Of a stretch of DNA of 64,000 nucleotides, positions 33,742 through 42,797 are shown one piece after another. The notes beneath the pieces are model-generated. The model had not been told where the DNA came from. It saw nothing but the letters and a program-made list of their open reading frames with translations, and did not search any database. Positions within the stretch are counted from its first letter, which is position 1; every line of letters begins with the position of its first letter. Source of the stretch: Akkermansiaceae bacterium (GTDB lineage Bacteria; Verrucomicrobiota; Verrucomicrobiia; Verrucomicrobiales; DEV007); assembly GCA_024233005.1 (NCBI GenBank), contig JACKQE010000004.1, forward strand, positions 62,001-126,000, given 5' to 3'. The position numbers and the translations under genes are program-made.

Positions 33742-33758
33742 CTTCCATTTTTTGGAAG
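33742..33758. promoter_or_regulatory. Palindrome upstream of the LysR gene, likely LysR operator
   Basis: CTTCCA-TTTTT-TGGAAG is a perfect inverted repeat containing the T-N11-A LysR pattern. It lies 19 bp before the regulator's ATG and about 125 bp before the divergent zinc peptidase gene. Autoregulation and/or control of the divergent gene is likely. Confidence 0.5.
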
Positions 33759-33882
33759 TTTCACATAAAAAAGAAGATATAGCCTAATTTCAAAATCAGC
33801 GTTCCTTGATCCTGCGAACCGGAAGAATGGAACCTGGTTCGAAACCATCAACAAAACCTCAACCACCTTCGACACACCTCGT

Positions 33883-34578
33883 ATGAATGGCATGATCCTG
33901 CTCCTGTTTCTTGGAACCATGGGCCTGTCCTTGTGGGCCACATTCCGGGTTAAGTCAGTCTACCAACGCTACCACCAAGGCGGCACCCTTTCGGGACTCA
34001 CCGGAGCTCAAACCGCGCAGCGCATTCTGGCGGCCGCAGGCATCCGCGACGTCAGCGTGGTGGCGGGTGAAGGACTGCTCTCCGATCATTACGATCCAGT
34101 CCACCGGCGCCTTGTGCTCTCTCCTGACAACTACCACGGGGTTTCACCGGCGGCCCTCGGCGTCGCCGCGCACGAGGCTGGTCATGCCCTGCAACACCAG
34201 GCGGCCTATGCCCCGCTGCAGTGGCGCATGTCCGCGGTCGGCGCCGCCACCATCGCCAATCAGGTGGTGCTCTGGCTCCCCCTGCTGGGGCTCTTCACCG
34301 GGTTCATCCAAGCACCGCTGGCAATGGCCATCGTGGCCGTCGGTTGGGGCGTTTTGATGCTCTTCAATCTGGTCACGCTTCCGGTGGAGTTTGATGCATC
34401 GCGCCGCGCCAAAGCCTGCCTCTCGGGAATGGGAATCATCCGGACCCCGGAGGAAAGCGATGCCGTCAACCGGGTGCTCAACGCGGCCGCGTTCACCTAT
34501 GTCGCCGCCTTCCTGACCACCCTGGTCTATTTCCTCTGGCATCTGGCCCCCTTTCTTCTGGGACGCTCGGATGACTGA
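33883..34578 (+). CDS. YugP-type membrane zinc metallopeptidase
   Basis: The product has 231 residues. The first membrane helix (MILLLFLGTMGLSLWATFRV) is followed by the peptidase motif AAHEAGHALQHQ (His-Glu-x-x-His at about 97-101) and further helices (VVLWLPLLGLFTGFIQAPLA, AFLTTLVYFLWHLAPFLLG). The sequence around RVLNAAAFTYVAAF and LPVEFDASRRA is diagnostic for the Zn_peptidase_2/YugP family, whose natural substrates are poorly known. The gene is divergent from the NhaR-like regulator and is followed 40 bp later by the RaiA/HPF-like gene. Confidence 0.9.
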   Translation: MNGMILLLFLGTMGLSLWATFRVKSVYQRYHQGGTLSGLTGAQTAQRILAAAGIRDVSVVAGEGLLSDHYDPVHRRLVLSPDNYHGVSPAALGVAAHEAGHALQHQAAYAPLQWRMSAVGAATIANQVVLWLPLLGLFTGFIQAPLAMAIVAVGWGVLMLFNLVTLPVEFDASRRAKACLSGMGIIRTPEESDAVNRVLNAAAFTYVAAFLTTLVYFLWHLAPFLLGRSDD

Positions 34579-34618
34579 CAACCCAAACCAAAACCACAAC
34601 CCATAACCACATCGAACC

Positions 34619-34966
34619 ATGATCATCAAACTCGCCTATGCCGGCTGTGAACCCCGCAAAAACTTCGAGCCCGTGCTGCTTCGAACGTTGGAAGGGTTCA
34701 AAGATTCGCTCCCAGCCGAAGAAGTGAGAGTCCGTGTCGCGGCCACCGAAGGACAAAGTCCTCCCTATGGAATCCGGGCACAGTTTGTGACGCCGGGTCC
34801 CGACTATATCGCGGAAGGCCGCGATCACACCCTGCCGGCAGCCCTGCGCAAGCTCGTTCTCGATCTGCTGAGGGTGATCCGGCAGCGCACCGACAAGCAA
34901 GTCCGACGCAAAAACAAGCGGAAGACCGGAGCCGCCCGGGGAGTCAAATCCTCCTTCCGAGGCTGA
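34619..34966 (+). CDS. Possible RaiA/HPF-family ribosome-associated protein
   Basis: The basic protein has 115 residues. The pattern RVRVAATEGQSPPYGIRAQF, TPGPDYIAEGRDHTLPAALR and KLVLDLLRVIRQRTDKQVRR resembles the beta-alpha-beta-beta-beta-alpha fold of ribosome hibernation factors, with a very basic tail (RRKNKRKTGAARGVKSSFRG) suited to rRNA binding. The homology is inferred from the pattern only. It probably shares a transcript with the YugP-type peptidase. Confidence 0.45.
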   Translation: MIIKLAYAGCEPRKNFEPVLLRTLEGFKDSLPAEEVRVRVAATEGQSPPYGIRAQFVTPGPDYIAEGRDHTLPAALRKLVLDLLRVIRQRTDKQVRRKNKRKTGAARGVKSSFRG

Positions 34967-35094
34967 TTCCAATCCAGGCATGGCCACCGCTCTGCGGGAA
35001 CGTCCGGGACCGGTTGACTGGTCCGGGCAGCCCCGGGGACGGTGGTTCATCATTTCCAAGTTTGCGGGAAGTCCGGCAGATGGTATGAGCGGTA

Positions 35095-37374
35095 ATGCTG
35101 TCGCGCCTCTTGCTCATCCTGCTTTTGCCCGTCGCCCAACATGCGGCGGAGACTGATCTGGCCCACGCGCTAAGTCTGGGCAAACGCACCGAAGGAAAAA
35201 TCTTCGGAGACCGAGTCGAGGTCCACTTCCCCAGGGAAGGAGACCTTGCCTGGTTCAAAGTCAACGGAGCCAAGGAGGGGGAATTGTATGCGCTTGATCT
35301 GACAACTGGAGCGAAACAGGCCATCTCAAAGGACAAGGTGCCGCAGGGGAAAGCCAAAGTCCTCAGTCCGGTGGAGGCGAGCCGCTCGCAGGACAATGGG
35401 GGAACCACCACCATCAGCTTCCAAAATGACACCTCCGGCGTGGTTCGTTTGTTCTGGCTCAATTTTTCCGGGAAAGCCGTCCTTTATGGTGAAGTCGCCT
35501 CAGGCAAGGAGGCTTCGTTCCGCACTTATGCCGGTCATGCCTGGCTGGTCAAAGATGGTGGGGAGAAACCACTTGGCACCTATCTGGCCGGACCGGATCC
35601 CTGTCTCGCGATCATCCGTGCGGAAGCCAGGGTTGCTGACTCAGGCCAACCGCCCCCCCGCGGCGCCCCGGCCTGGCGGATCCTGCTCCATGATGACAAT
35701 GTTTTTGCCCAGCTGGAAAGTGGCGGCGCAGAATTTGCCCTAACCCGGGACGGCACTCCCCAACGCCCCTACACAGGCCCGGTGGTATGGAACACCGCAG
35801 GCACTCACATCACCCTCTTCCATACGGAAACGGTGACGGAACGGCTCGTGGACCACGTGGAATCTTCGCCCAAAGAGGGATTGCAGCCCCGTCACACAAC
35901 CCAGCCTTACGCCAAACCCGGAGATCCCATCGCGCATCCCAGAGTTTGTTTGTTTGATGTGAAAGCCAGGCAGCAGATCCCTGTCAGCGACGCCCTTTTC
36001 CCCACCCCATGGAGTCTCAACCATCTGGAAGCGGGCGCGGACGGGCAAACCTTCCGCCTTCTCTACAACCAAAGAGGACACCAAGTCCTGCGTCTCCTGG
36101 AGGTGAATCTTGAGGGAACTGTCAGGACTTTGGTGGAAGAATGCCCGCGGACGTTTGTGGACTACACCAACAAAGTTTGGCAACATTTTCTTCCGGGAGA
36201 CAAGGAATTTCTCTGGATGTCCGAGAGGAACGGATACAACCACCTCTACCGGGTGACCACCGCCAATGGAAAATCCACGCCGATCACGAAAGGTCCATGG
36301 ATGGTTCGCCGGGTGGACCGGGTCGACGATGTGGCTCAGCAGATTTGGTTCACCGCTCTGGGGATTCATCCCGGGCAGGATCCCTATTACCAGCATTGTT
36401 GTCGGATCAATTTCGACGGCTCCGGCCTCACGATTCTGACTGAGGGGGACGGCACCCACGTCTGGGACTTTTCGCCGGATGGCAGATACCTGGTGGACCG
36501 CTGGTCGAGAGTGGACCAACCCACCGTGACAGAGCTACGCTCGGCGCGGGATGGAAAGTTGATTGCTGAACTCGCCCGGGGAAACTGGGATCTCCTCAAG
36601 AAAACGGGGTGGCAGCCTCCCGAGCGTTTTGTGGCCAAAGGGCGCGATGGCAAGACCGACATTTACGGCATCATTTGCCGGCCCACCAACTTTAATCCGT
36701 CCAAGAAATATCCAGTGGTGGAGAAAATCTACGCCGGTCCCCACGACTTTTTCGTCCCCAAAAATTTTCGTCTTCTGACCCACGATCGGGAAATCGGCGA
36801 AATGGGATTCATCCTGGTGCTGATCGATGGTATGGGAACGAACTGGCGAGGCAAGGACTTCCATGATGTCTGTTGGAAAAACCTGGGAGACTCCGGATTC
36901 CCCGACCGTATTGCCTGGATGCGAGCGGCAGCCCAACAGCATCCGGAAATGGACCTCTCCCGTGTCGGCATTTACGGTGGCTCCGCTGGCGGGCAAAGTG
37001 CGCTGCGAGCGCTGATCGATCACGGCGACTTTTACCGGGCCGCCGTGGCGGATTGCGGTTGCCATGACAACCGAATGGACAAAATCTGGTGGAACGAACA
37101 ATGGATGGGCTGGCCCGTGGACAAAGCCTACGAGGATTCCTCCAATGTGGTCCATGCCCACCGGATGCGGGGTCATCTCTTGCTGACCTGGGGTGAACTG
37201 GATTCCAATGTGGACCCCTCAAGTTCCATGCAGGTGGTCAACGCTCTGATCCGGGCAGACAAGGATTTCGACATGCTCATCGTCCCCGGGGCTGGGCACG
37301 GCATTGGAGAATCCCCCTACCTGCACCGCCGGCGAATGGCCTTCTTCCAGCGCTGGCTGGGAGGCCCCGCATGA
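35095..37374 (+). CDS. Secreted S9 family dipeptidyl-peptidase (DPP IV-like)
   Basis: The product has 759 residues with a signal peptide (MLSRLLLILLLPVAQHAAET). An eight-bladed beta-propeller N-terminal domain (DPPIV_N type; VWNTAGTHITLFHTETVTER, FLPGDKEFLWMSERNGYNHL) is followed by an alpha/beta-hydrolase domain. The catalytic triad is visible as Ser near 630 (YGGSAGGQSA), Asp near 703 (TWGELDSNVD) and His near 735 (VPGAGHGIGE). It probably removes dipeptides from peptides in the periplasm. The gene stands alone; upstream sequence shows no strong Shine-Dalgarno. Confidence 0.92.
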   Translation: MLSRLLLILLLPVAQHAAETDLAHALSLGKRTEGKIFGDRVEVHFPREGDLAWFKVNGAKEGELYALDLTTGAKQAISKDKVPQGKAKVLSPVEASRSQDNGGTTTISFQNDTSGVVRLFWLNFSGKAVLYGEVASGKEASFRTYAGHAWLVKDGGEKPLGTYLAGPDPCLAIIRAEARVADSGQPPPRGAPAWRILLHDDNVFAQLESGGAEFALTRDGTPQRPYTGPVVWNTAGTHITLFHTETVTERLVDHVESSPKEGLQPRHTTQPYAKPGDPIAHPRVCLFDVKARQQIPVSDALFPTPWSLNHLEAGADGQTFRLLYNQRGHQVLRLLEVNLEGTVRTLVEECPRTFVDYTNKVWQHFLPGDKEFLWMSERNGYNHLYRVTTANGKSTPITKGPWMVRRVDRVDDVAQQIWFTALGIHPGQDPYYQHCCRINFDGSGLTILTEGDGTHVWDFSPDGRYLVDRWSRVDQPTVTELRSARDGKLIAELARGNWDLLKKTGWQPPERFVAKGRDGKTDIYGIICRPTNFNPSKKYPVVEKIYAGPHDFFVPKNFRLLTHDREIGEMGFILVLIDGMGTNWRGKDFHDVCWKNLGDSGFPDRIAWMRAAAQQHPEMDLSRVGIYGGSAGGQSALRALIDHGDFYRAAVADCGCHDNRMDKIWWNEQWMGWPVDKAYEDSSNVVHAHRMRGHLLLTWGELDSNVDPSSSMQVVNALIRADKDFDMLIVPGAGHGIGESPYLHRRRMAFFQRWLGGPA

Positions 37375-37450
37375 AGGAGGTCGCAGTCGAAAAGACCAGC
37401 TGGGATAAATCCCGGGCAGCCCCTCTTCATTGCCGGTATCTTGGAGACTC

Positions 37451-37744
37451 ATGAGCTCCGCACCCTCCTTCTTTCGCCGTGAACCTTGTCCCTATTGTGG
37501 AGGGGGGCCACTGATTTTTATCACGTGCCCTTCCTGCGGGGATCTTCTTGCTTGGTGTGGCGAAGAGGACCACGCAGTGGGACGCTATGATGGCAAAGAC
37601 CTGCGAGACCTCGGTCTTGGAAATATCCGTGAATGGGCCCATGAAAGCTGTCCCCTGTGTAAAGGCACTGAGATGAGGCATTCCACGGCCGAAGAGGTCT
37701 CGGGGCTCGGGTTCACCTCAAGCGAGGTTCTGAATAACTCCTGA
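37451..37744 (+). CDS. Small zinc-ribbon protein
   Basis: The product has 97 residues from MSSAPSFFRREPCPYCGGGP, preceded by 'ttggag' as a Shine-Dalgarno. Three CxxC knuckles (CPYC, CPSC, CPLC) and an extra Cys in AWCGEE could bind one or two zinc ions. It has no membrane segment. The function is unknown; nucleic-acid or protein binding is possible. It lies 76 bp after the dipeptidyl-peptidase gene. Confidence 0.7.
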   Translation: MSSAPSFFRREPCPYCGGGPLIFITCPSCGDLLAWCGEEDHAVGRYDGKDLRDLGLGNIREWAHESCPLCKGTEMRHSTAEEVSGLGFTSSEVLNNS

Positions 37745-37804
37745 CGGCGAGTCAGTTGGAGTGACTGTTTTCTATCGAGATCAAGAACCCGGGCCCGGGC
37801 AGGG

Positions 37805-38650
37805 TCATCGTGCGTCTTCTTGGACAAGTGCATCAAAAGTCGCCAGACGCTGGAAGGTGCGCCACCAGCAGATCCAGCATGGCAGCATCAGTGCGAGGGA
37901 GATTGTCAATGGGCCGATCGCGTTCAATCGGCTGGCGCCAGCGGCCAGAGCAAGCAAGAGGAAGAAACCCGCCATCGTCAGCAGCAGCACTTCGAGTTGT
38001 CGTTGCGCGGACGTGGGAATCCTGATGTTATGCTTCGCCGAACCGAAGTAGCAAGCGGTGATGAGGAAGCTCACGGATCCCCAACCAAGGGCGTTGGTCG
38101 CCTGAAGAACGATACCGTCGTCGATGGCGAACTTCCAAAGGCCGATCGACTGGCCCAGTGGATCGAGCAGCAGAGCACAGCCCGCCATGAATATTCCACA
38201 GAGCATGGACTTGGACCATAGCGGCATTTCTGAACGGCGGAGCAACACCACCGGCAGGCGGACGAGCACATACCAGGCGAGGGGAATGGCGACAGGCACC
38301 TCCCCGGGCAACTGAGGCCGAAAGGCCTCATGGTAAACATAGCGACTGCCAAAAGGAAACCCCGTCCGGACCCCGCAGGCCTCGGCCGCCCAGCCGATAC
38401 CGACCGCCAGCAGAAGCAGCCGCGAGGCATCTCGAAGAGATACTTCGACAGTGCCATACCAGAAACTGGTCGCGACGTGGATCAGAGTGCCCGCCAGGAC
38501 AACCTCACCGCTGATCAGCCAGGTCGAACCGATGCGGCCATGGCACACAAAAGGCAGCCCCAGAAGCCACGCGGCTGTCATCGCCACCATCACCACCAGA
38601 GCGGGGCTTTGGTAGAGCCCCCCGGTCTGTTTCTGACCTCGCTCGTCCAT
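37805..38650 (-). CDS. Carotenoid biosynthesis protein (CruF / DUF422 type)
   Basis: The product has 281 residues with about seven membrane helices. The motif EACGVRTGFPFGSRYVY followed by LPGEVPVAIPLAWYVLVRLP is the signature of the CruF/carotenoid-biosynthesis (PF04240) family, which hydrates the psi-ends of acyclic C40/C50 carotenoids. The ALLLDPLGQSIGLWKF segment also fits. No other carotenoid gene lies next to it. It is divergent from the ABC transporter cluster with about 100 bp between starts. Confidence 0.85.
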   Translation of the reverse strand: MDERGQKQTGGLYQSPALVVMVAMTAAWLLGLPFVCHGRIGSTWLISGEVVLAGTLIHVATSFWYGTVEVSLRDASRLLLLAVGIGWAAEACGVRTGFPFGSRYVYHEAFRPQLPGEVPVAIPLAWYVLVRLPVVLLRRSEMPLWSKSMLCGIFMAGCALLLDPLGQSIGLWKFAIDDGIVLQATNALGWGSVSFLITACYFGSAKHNIRIPTSAQRQLEVLLLTMAGFFLLLALAAGASRLNAIGPLTISLALMLPCWICWWRTFQRLATFDALVQEDAR

Positions 38651-38752
38651 GGTTGGACATTATTAGCGGGCGGTCTCGCCTCGCAACAGGAATTGTCGGG
38701 GGAGTGCGTTGCATTTGAGGACGCCTCTCCTATGTTGCAGCAACGAGCATTC

Positions 38753-39445
38753 ATGCCGGACACTACGACACAGCCTTTGGTGCGCGTCATCGCAGCGAAG
38801 AAAGACTACCCGCTTGGTCACCGCATCGTGCAGGCGCTGCGGGGAGTCACGCTCGACATCGCGAGCCACTCGTTCGTGGTGATGCAGGGCCCCTCCGGCT
38901 CAGGGAAGACCACGCTGCTCAATCTGATCGGCGGCATTGATCAACCCACCGCCGGCAGCGTCTTCGTCGCCGGTCAGGACACGAGCAAACTGGGCGATTC
39001 GGAACTCTCCCGCTTCCGCGCGCAAAGACTGGGCTTTGTGTTTCAAAACTTCAACCTCATCCCCGTGCTCTCTGCGGCGGAGAACATCGAGTATCCACTG
39101 CGTCTCAACAAAGTGCCGGCACCCGAGGCAAGGGCACGCGCCCTCGCCATGCTGGCGTCGATGGGCCTGAGCGAAGAAGCTCATCAACGCCCCGCCGAAC
39201 TTTCCGGCGGACAATGCCAACGTGTCGCCGTGGGCCGCGCGCTCGTCACCCGGCCTGATCTGGTGATCGCCGACGAGCCCACGGCCAATCTCGACTCAGC
39301 CACTGGCGCAAAGATCATCGAACTCATGCGCGAGATGCGTGATCGTCTCGGCACCACCTTCCTCATCTCCACCCATGATCCGCAGGTAGCCGCGCTCGCT
39401 GAGCGCATGCTGATGATGCGCGACGGATTGCTTTGCGACGCATGA
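38753..39445 (+). CDS. ABC transporter ATPase, LolD/MacB type
   Basis: The product has 230 residues from MPDTTTQPLVRVIAAKKDYP; an ATG at 38732 is an alternative. It contains Walker A GPSGSGKTTLLNLIG, Q-loop VFQNFNLIPVLSAAENI, signature LSGGQCQRVAVGRALV, Walker B PDLVIADEPTANLDSA and H-loop STHDPQ. The wording is typical of LolD/MacB ATPases. It overlaps its permease gene by ATGA, and a LolA-like gene follows, pointing to envelope lipoprotein or lipid transport. Confidence 0.92.
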   Translation: MPDTTTQPLVRVIAAKKDYPLGHRIVQALRGVTLDIASHSFVVMQGPSGSGKTTLLNLIGGIDQPTAGSVFVAGQDTSKLGDSELSRFRAQRLGFVFQNFNLIPVLSAAENIEYPLRLNKVPAPEARARALAMLASMGLSEEAHQRPAELSGGQCQRVAVGRALVTRPDLVIADEPTANLDSATGAKIIELMREMRDRLGTTFLISTHDPQVAALAERMLMMRDGLLCDA

Positions 39446-40740
39446 CCTCCTGGAGCCTCGCCTTCCGCAACGTCTGGCGGAACACCCGCCGCAGCAGCGC
39501 CACCATGATCGCCATCGCGCTCTCCTGCGCGGGCTTGATGCTCTTTGGTGGTTACATTTATTGGGCGCATCTGGCCGCGGAGATTCATACGGTGGTGCTC
39601 TCCGGCCATCTGCAAGTTTTCAAGAGTGGCTTCAAAGCCAAAGGATCGGGGAACCCTGCTGCCTATGCCCTGGCAAACTATGATGAGATCAAGAAGCTGC
39701 TGCTCGCTGATCCGGTGCTCGGTCCAAAGATCGATCTGGTCACGGGCCAGCTCATGGTCAACGGCATCATCACCAGCGCTGAACAGCAGACGTCGTCGAC
39801 CTTCGCTGGAGTCGGCGCGTTCCCGGATGAAATCGAGCGTGTCATTTATTGGAACCCGTATGGCCTCACCGAGGCGCGTCAAATTCCCGCGAACAAACAC
39901 TTGTTCGCCCGAAAACCGGAGCTTGATGCCGCTGATCCAGAGGGCATCACCATCGGCGAAGGGCTTGCGCGGCTGCTGGAAGTCAGCGGGGATTCACGGG
40001 CCTCGCTGGAGCTTACCGCACTGACGCCTGCCGGGGGACTACCGAACATGCTTTCAGCCACCGTTCGGCAAACAAGCATTCGCGCGATGGAGGAGATCGA
40101 CAATCATCTGGTGGTCATGCCGATCACCATGGCCAATGATCTTGTGTTCCCGGGTGAGCCGATGCATGTCACGGCCGTGCAACTGCTGCTGAAGCACACG
40201 GAGGACCTGCACACCGTGGAGCAGCGCATTGACGAGCTGGCCCGAGAGCACCAGTTGGACATCGAGCATCGCAGTGGTTGGGATTTGAATCCGAATCACG
40301 AGCGCTCGCTCAACATGCTGGACATGTTTTTTGCTTTTTCTTTCTGCATCGTGGGAGTGGTCCTCGTCTTCACCATTTACAATACTATGATGATGAGCAT
40401 TGTGGAACGCACCCGAGAAATTGGCGCAATGAGGACAATGGGGGTCACCCGCCATGGCATCGTCACCATGTTCTTGCAAGAAAGTGTCGTGCTCGGATTG
40501 TTCGGCGGTCTGGCCGGCGTGGTGACCGGGCTTGTGGCGGCCTGGTGCATCAATCACTCGATGATTCTTTACACGCCGCCCTATTTTAATGTCAAAGCCA
40601 AGCTGGAACTGATGTGCCTTCATTCACCGATGATTATTGTGGGGAGCTTTTTCAGCAGCTTCACCGTCGCTATGATAGGCGCCTACATCCCCGCGCGCCA
40701 TGCCAGCCGGATGGAGATCGCGGAGGCGTTGAGACATTGA
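39442..40740 (+). CDS. ABC transporter permease, LolE/FtsX-MacB type
   Basis: The product has 432 residues. The N-terminal helix (SSATMIAIALSCAGLMLFGG) is followed by a large periplasmic domain (about 40-295). Three further membrane helices follow, with the FtsX core 'NTMMMSIVERTREIGAMRTM' next to them and the C-terminal 'ARHASRMEIAEALRH' block. This is the four-helix MacB/LolCE layout. It is coupled to the ATPase by ATGA. With the LolA-like protein downstream the set could extract or move lipoproteins; the alternative is a macrolide- or peptide-type exporter. Confidence 0.9.
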   Translation: MTSWSLAFRNVWRNTRRSSATMIAIALSCAGLMLFGGYIYWAHLAAEIHTVVLSGHLQVFKSGFKAKGSGNPAAYALANYDEIKKLLLADPVLGPKIDLVTGQLMVNGIITSAEQQTSSTFAGVGAFPDEIERVIYWNPYGLTEARQIPANKHLFARKPELDAADPEGITIGEGLARLLEVSGDSRASLELTALTPAGGLPNMLSATVRQTSIRAMEEIDNHLVVMPITMANDLVFPGEPMHVTAVQLLLKHTEDLHTVEQRIDELAREHQLDIEHRSGWDLNPNHERSLNMLDMFFAFSFCIVGVVLVFTIYNTMMMSIVERTREIGAMRTMGVTRHGIVTMFLQESVVLGLFGGLAGVVTGLVAAWCINHSMILYTPPYFNVKAKLELMCLHSPMIIVGSFFSSFTVAMIGAYIPARHASRMEIAEALRH

Positions 40741-40747
40741 ACAGATT

Positions 40748-41521
40748 ATGCTTCCATTTCGCTGCCTCTTAATACTCATGCTCGGCATGATGCGGATCGT
40801 CGCCCAGGAGGCGAATCCGCGTCTTGACCTCGTGCGCAAGCTGGACGCCCTGCGTCTCCCCGGCTCCAGCTTCACAGCCACCGTGACCATTCAAAAAACC
40901 AGCACCAAGAGAGGCGAACCGGAAGTCGCTCACTTCACTCAGCAGTCCCGCCGACGCGTCGAAGCGAATGGACGCATTGTGTTTGACACGCTCGTGCGTT
41001 GCATTGATCCGGTCAAGGATGCGGGTAAGGCCCTGTTGTTCGTCGGGGATGCCTGCTGGTTTTACGCCCCAAAGGCGCGAAATGCGTCGCGGCTGTCCAC
41101 CAGCCAGGTGGCGGCAGAAGCATTGGTGGCGGATCTGATAAACTGGAGCTTCGCCGACGAATTCGATCACAAGGTGGCAGGTAGCGAGAGGATCGAAGTC
41201 GGCGGAACCAAGCACGCCTGCACCGTGCTCGACTTTACTCCCAAGTCCGGCATCAAGAATCGTTCGCCCTTGGTGCGCTGCTGGGTCGATGATCAAGGCC
41301 GACCATGGAAGACCGAACATTACACGGCCAGCCGCCGGCTCTTTCGATCGGTGCTCTTTGTGAAATACGCAAAGTTTGTCGATGGGGTGCGCCCCGTGGG
41401 ACTGGTGATCACGAGTGCGGGTGCCAGGGAAGAAATCGTGCTCGGTGATGCGCGCTCCGCTGTCCTGACGGATGAACTCTTTGATCCCGCGCGCCTACCG
41501 TTACTCGGAAAAAAGGATTAA
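40748..41521 (+). CDS. LolA-like outer-membrane lipoprotein-sorting protein
   Basis: The product has 257 residues with a signal peptide (MLPFRCLLILMLGMMRIVAQ). The beta-rich body matches the LolA-like family seen beside MacB/LolE permeases: GSSFTATVTIQKTSTKRGEP, VGDACWFYAPKARNASRLST, VADLINWSFADEFDHKVAGS and YTASRRLFRSVLFVKYAKFV. It is presumed to be a periplasmic carrier for the substrate of the adjacent ABC transporter, 7 bp downstream of the permease. The 190 bp downstream hold no gene. Confidence 0.82.
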   Translation: MLPFRCLLILMLGMMRIVAQEANPRLDLVRKLDALRLPGSSFTATVTIQKTSTKRGEPEVAHFTQQSRRRVEANGRIVFDTLVRCIDPVKDAGKALLFVGDACWFYAPKARNASRLSTSQVAAEALVADLINWSFADEFDHKVAGSERIEVGGTKHACTVLDFTPKSGIKNRSPLVRCWVDDQGRPWKTEHYTASRRLFRSVLFVKYAKFVDGVRPVGLVITSAGAREEIVLGDARSAVLTDELFDPARLPLLGKKD

Positions 41522-41714
41522 GGTCCCGGTCGCCAAGTTTCATAAAGAATCCTCCAACCCTGGGAAAGGATTGGGTCTGGAGTGGCGGCCCAGCCGGCTG
41601 AGATCCGCCCTGAAACCGCGCCCTGGGAACTCTCCGGAAAAAGTATTCCCTCTGCAGCTGACTCCAAGCTTCTACAGCCTAGAGCGGACCGATACTCCCC
41701 CCCTTCACTGGGAG

Positions 41715-42719
41715 TCAATTCATCACCGCAGCGGACCGGAGCACTTCCGCGCAGTGTTCGGGACGACTGCTGTTGATGTAGGTGCCGCTGCCGAGCTCAA
41801 ACCCTGCAAGGTGGCTGACCCGGGGCACGATGGCGACATACCAATGATAATACGGGGAGTGAACCGCCCTGGCGGGGGATGAGCGGATCATGAAGTTGTA
41901 ATCCGGATCCCCCAAAGCGACATGCAGATGACGCAACTGACGGCTTAGGATATCCGCCAAGTGGTCCAGGTCACAATCCCCGATGGCACCGAAAGAACTG
42001 GCGTGCTGCCTGGGAAAAATCCACAGGTGATAGGGAGAAAGGGAGGCATAAGGGATGAAGGCAACGAAAGACTCGCTTTCCTCGACAATGCGGACACCCG
42101 CTTCCAGCTCATCAGCCAGCACCCGGCAATAGAGGCAGTCGCCGGTTTTCTGGTGATAACGCCTCGCCTCCTGCAGCCTGGCCTCGACCTGGGCGGAGAC
42201 GATCGGAGCCGCCGTGATCTGGGAATGGGGATGTTCCAATGAAGTTCCGGCCCGCTCTCCGTGGTTCTTGAAAATGACTATGCTCTCCACTGCCGGATTC
42301 AGGCGAAGAGCTTCGTAACGCTCCCGGTAAAGCCCGAAAAGAGCCCGCACATGCGGTGCCGTGAAATCCGACAGGGCGACATTGTGCTTCGGATGCTCGA
42401 TGACCACCTCGTGGGCTCCGGCAGCCGACAGGGAGCGGAAAGTGCCTTCATTGTGCCGTTCCACCACCTCCATGGGGCTGAATGCGGGATATTTGTTGGC
42501 CACCACACGCACCTGCCAGCTGCCATCCTTGTCGCAGGCTCGGGCAATCTCTTGGGCACTGAGGTGTTCATTGCCGACACAAAACGGGCAGTTCTCCCGC
42601 CAGGCAGGAAGTTCCGGACGCACCCGGTCCTCCTTGCGGAAGTCGTTCGGCTTCATCGACCGATCTGAGGCCATGATGACCCAGTCCAAGGTGATGGGAT
42701 TGAAACGCATTTCCGACAT
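41715..42719 (-). CDS. galT: Galactose-1-phosphate uridylyltransferase
   Basis: The product has 334 residues. Zinc ligands appear in ENCPFCVGNEHL, and the active site is LEHPHSQI with the nucleophilic His near 165 (second His of H-P-H). A C-terminal block YYHWYVAIVPR with the second HIT-like half is also present. GalT moves UMP from UDP-glucose to galactose-1-phosphate in the Leloir pathway. It lies 78 bp after the propeller protein and downstream of a sulfatase on the same strand, so it probably metabolises galactose released by them (inference). Confidence 0.93.
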   Translation of the reverse strand: MSEMRFNPITLDWVIMASDRSMKPNDFRKEDRVRPELPAWRENCPFCVGNEHLSAQEIARACDKDGSWQVRVVANKYPAFSPMEVVERHNEGTFRSLSAAGAHEVVIEHPKHNVALSDFTAPHVRALFGLYRERYEALRLNPAVESIVIFKNHGERAGTSLEHPHSQITAAPIVSAQVEARLQEARRYHQKTGDCLYCRVLADELEAGVRIVEESESFVAFIPYASLSPYHLWIFPRQHASSFGAIGDCDLDHLADILSRQLRHLHVALGDPDYNFMIRSSPARAVHSPYYHWYVAIVPRVSHLAGFELGSGTYINSSRPEHCAEVLRSAAVMN

Positions 42720-42797
42720 GGCTCATTTCCAATCTACGCCATCCAGGAACGGATGCCGATCCCGAAATGTGGAAAATGCCGGATCCCGTCCCCGTCC

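Noticed and set aside
33785..33860. tRNA-like 'ggttcgaaacc' string upstream of the zinc peptidase
   Set aside because: No acceptor stem or anticodon arm can be formed around it.
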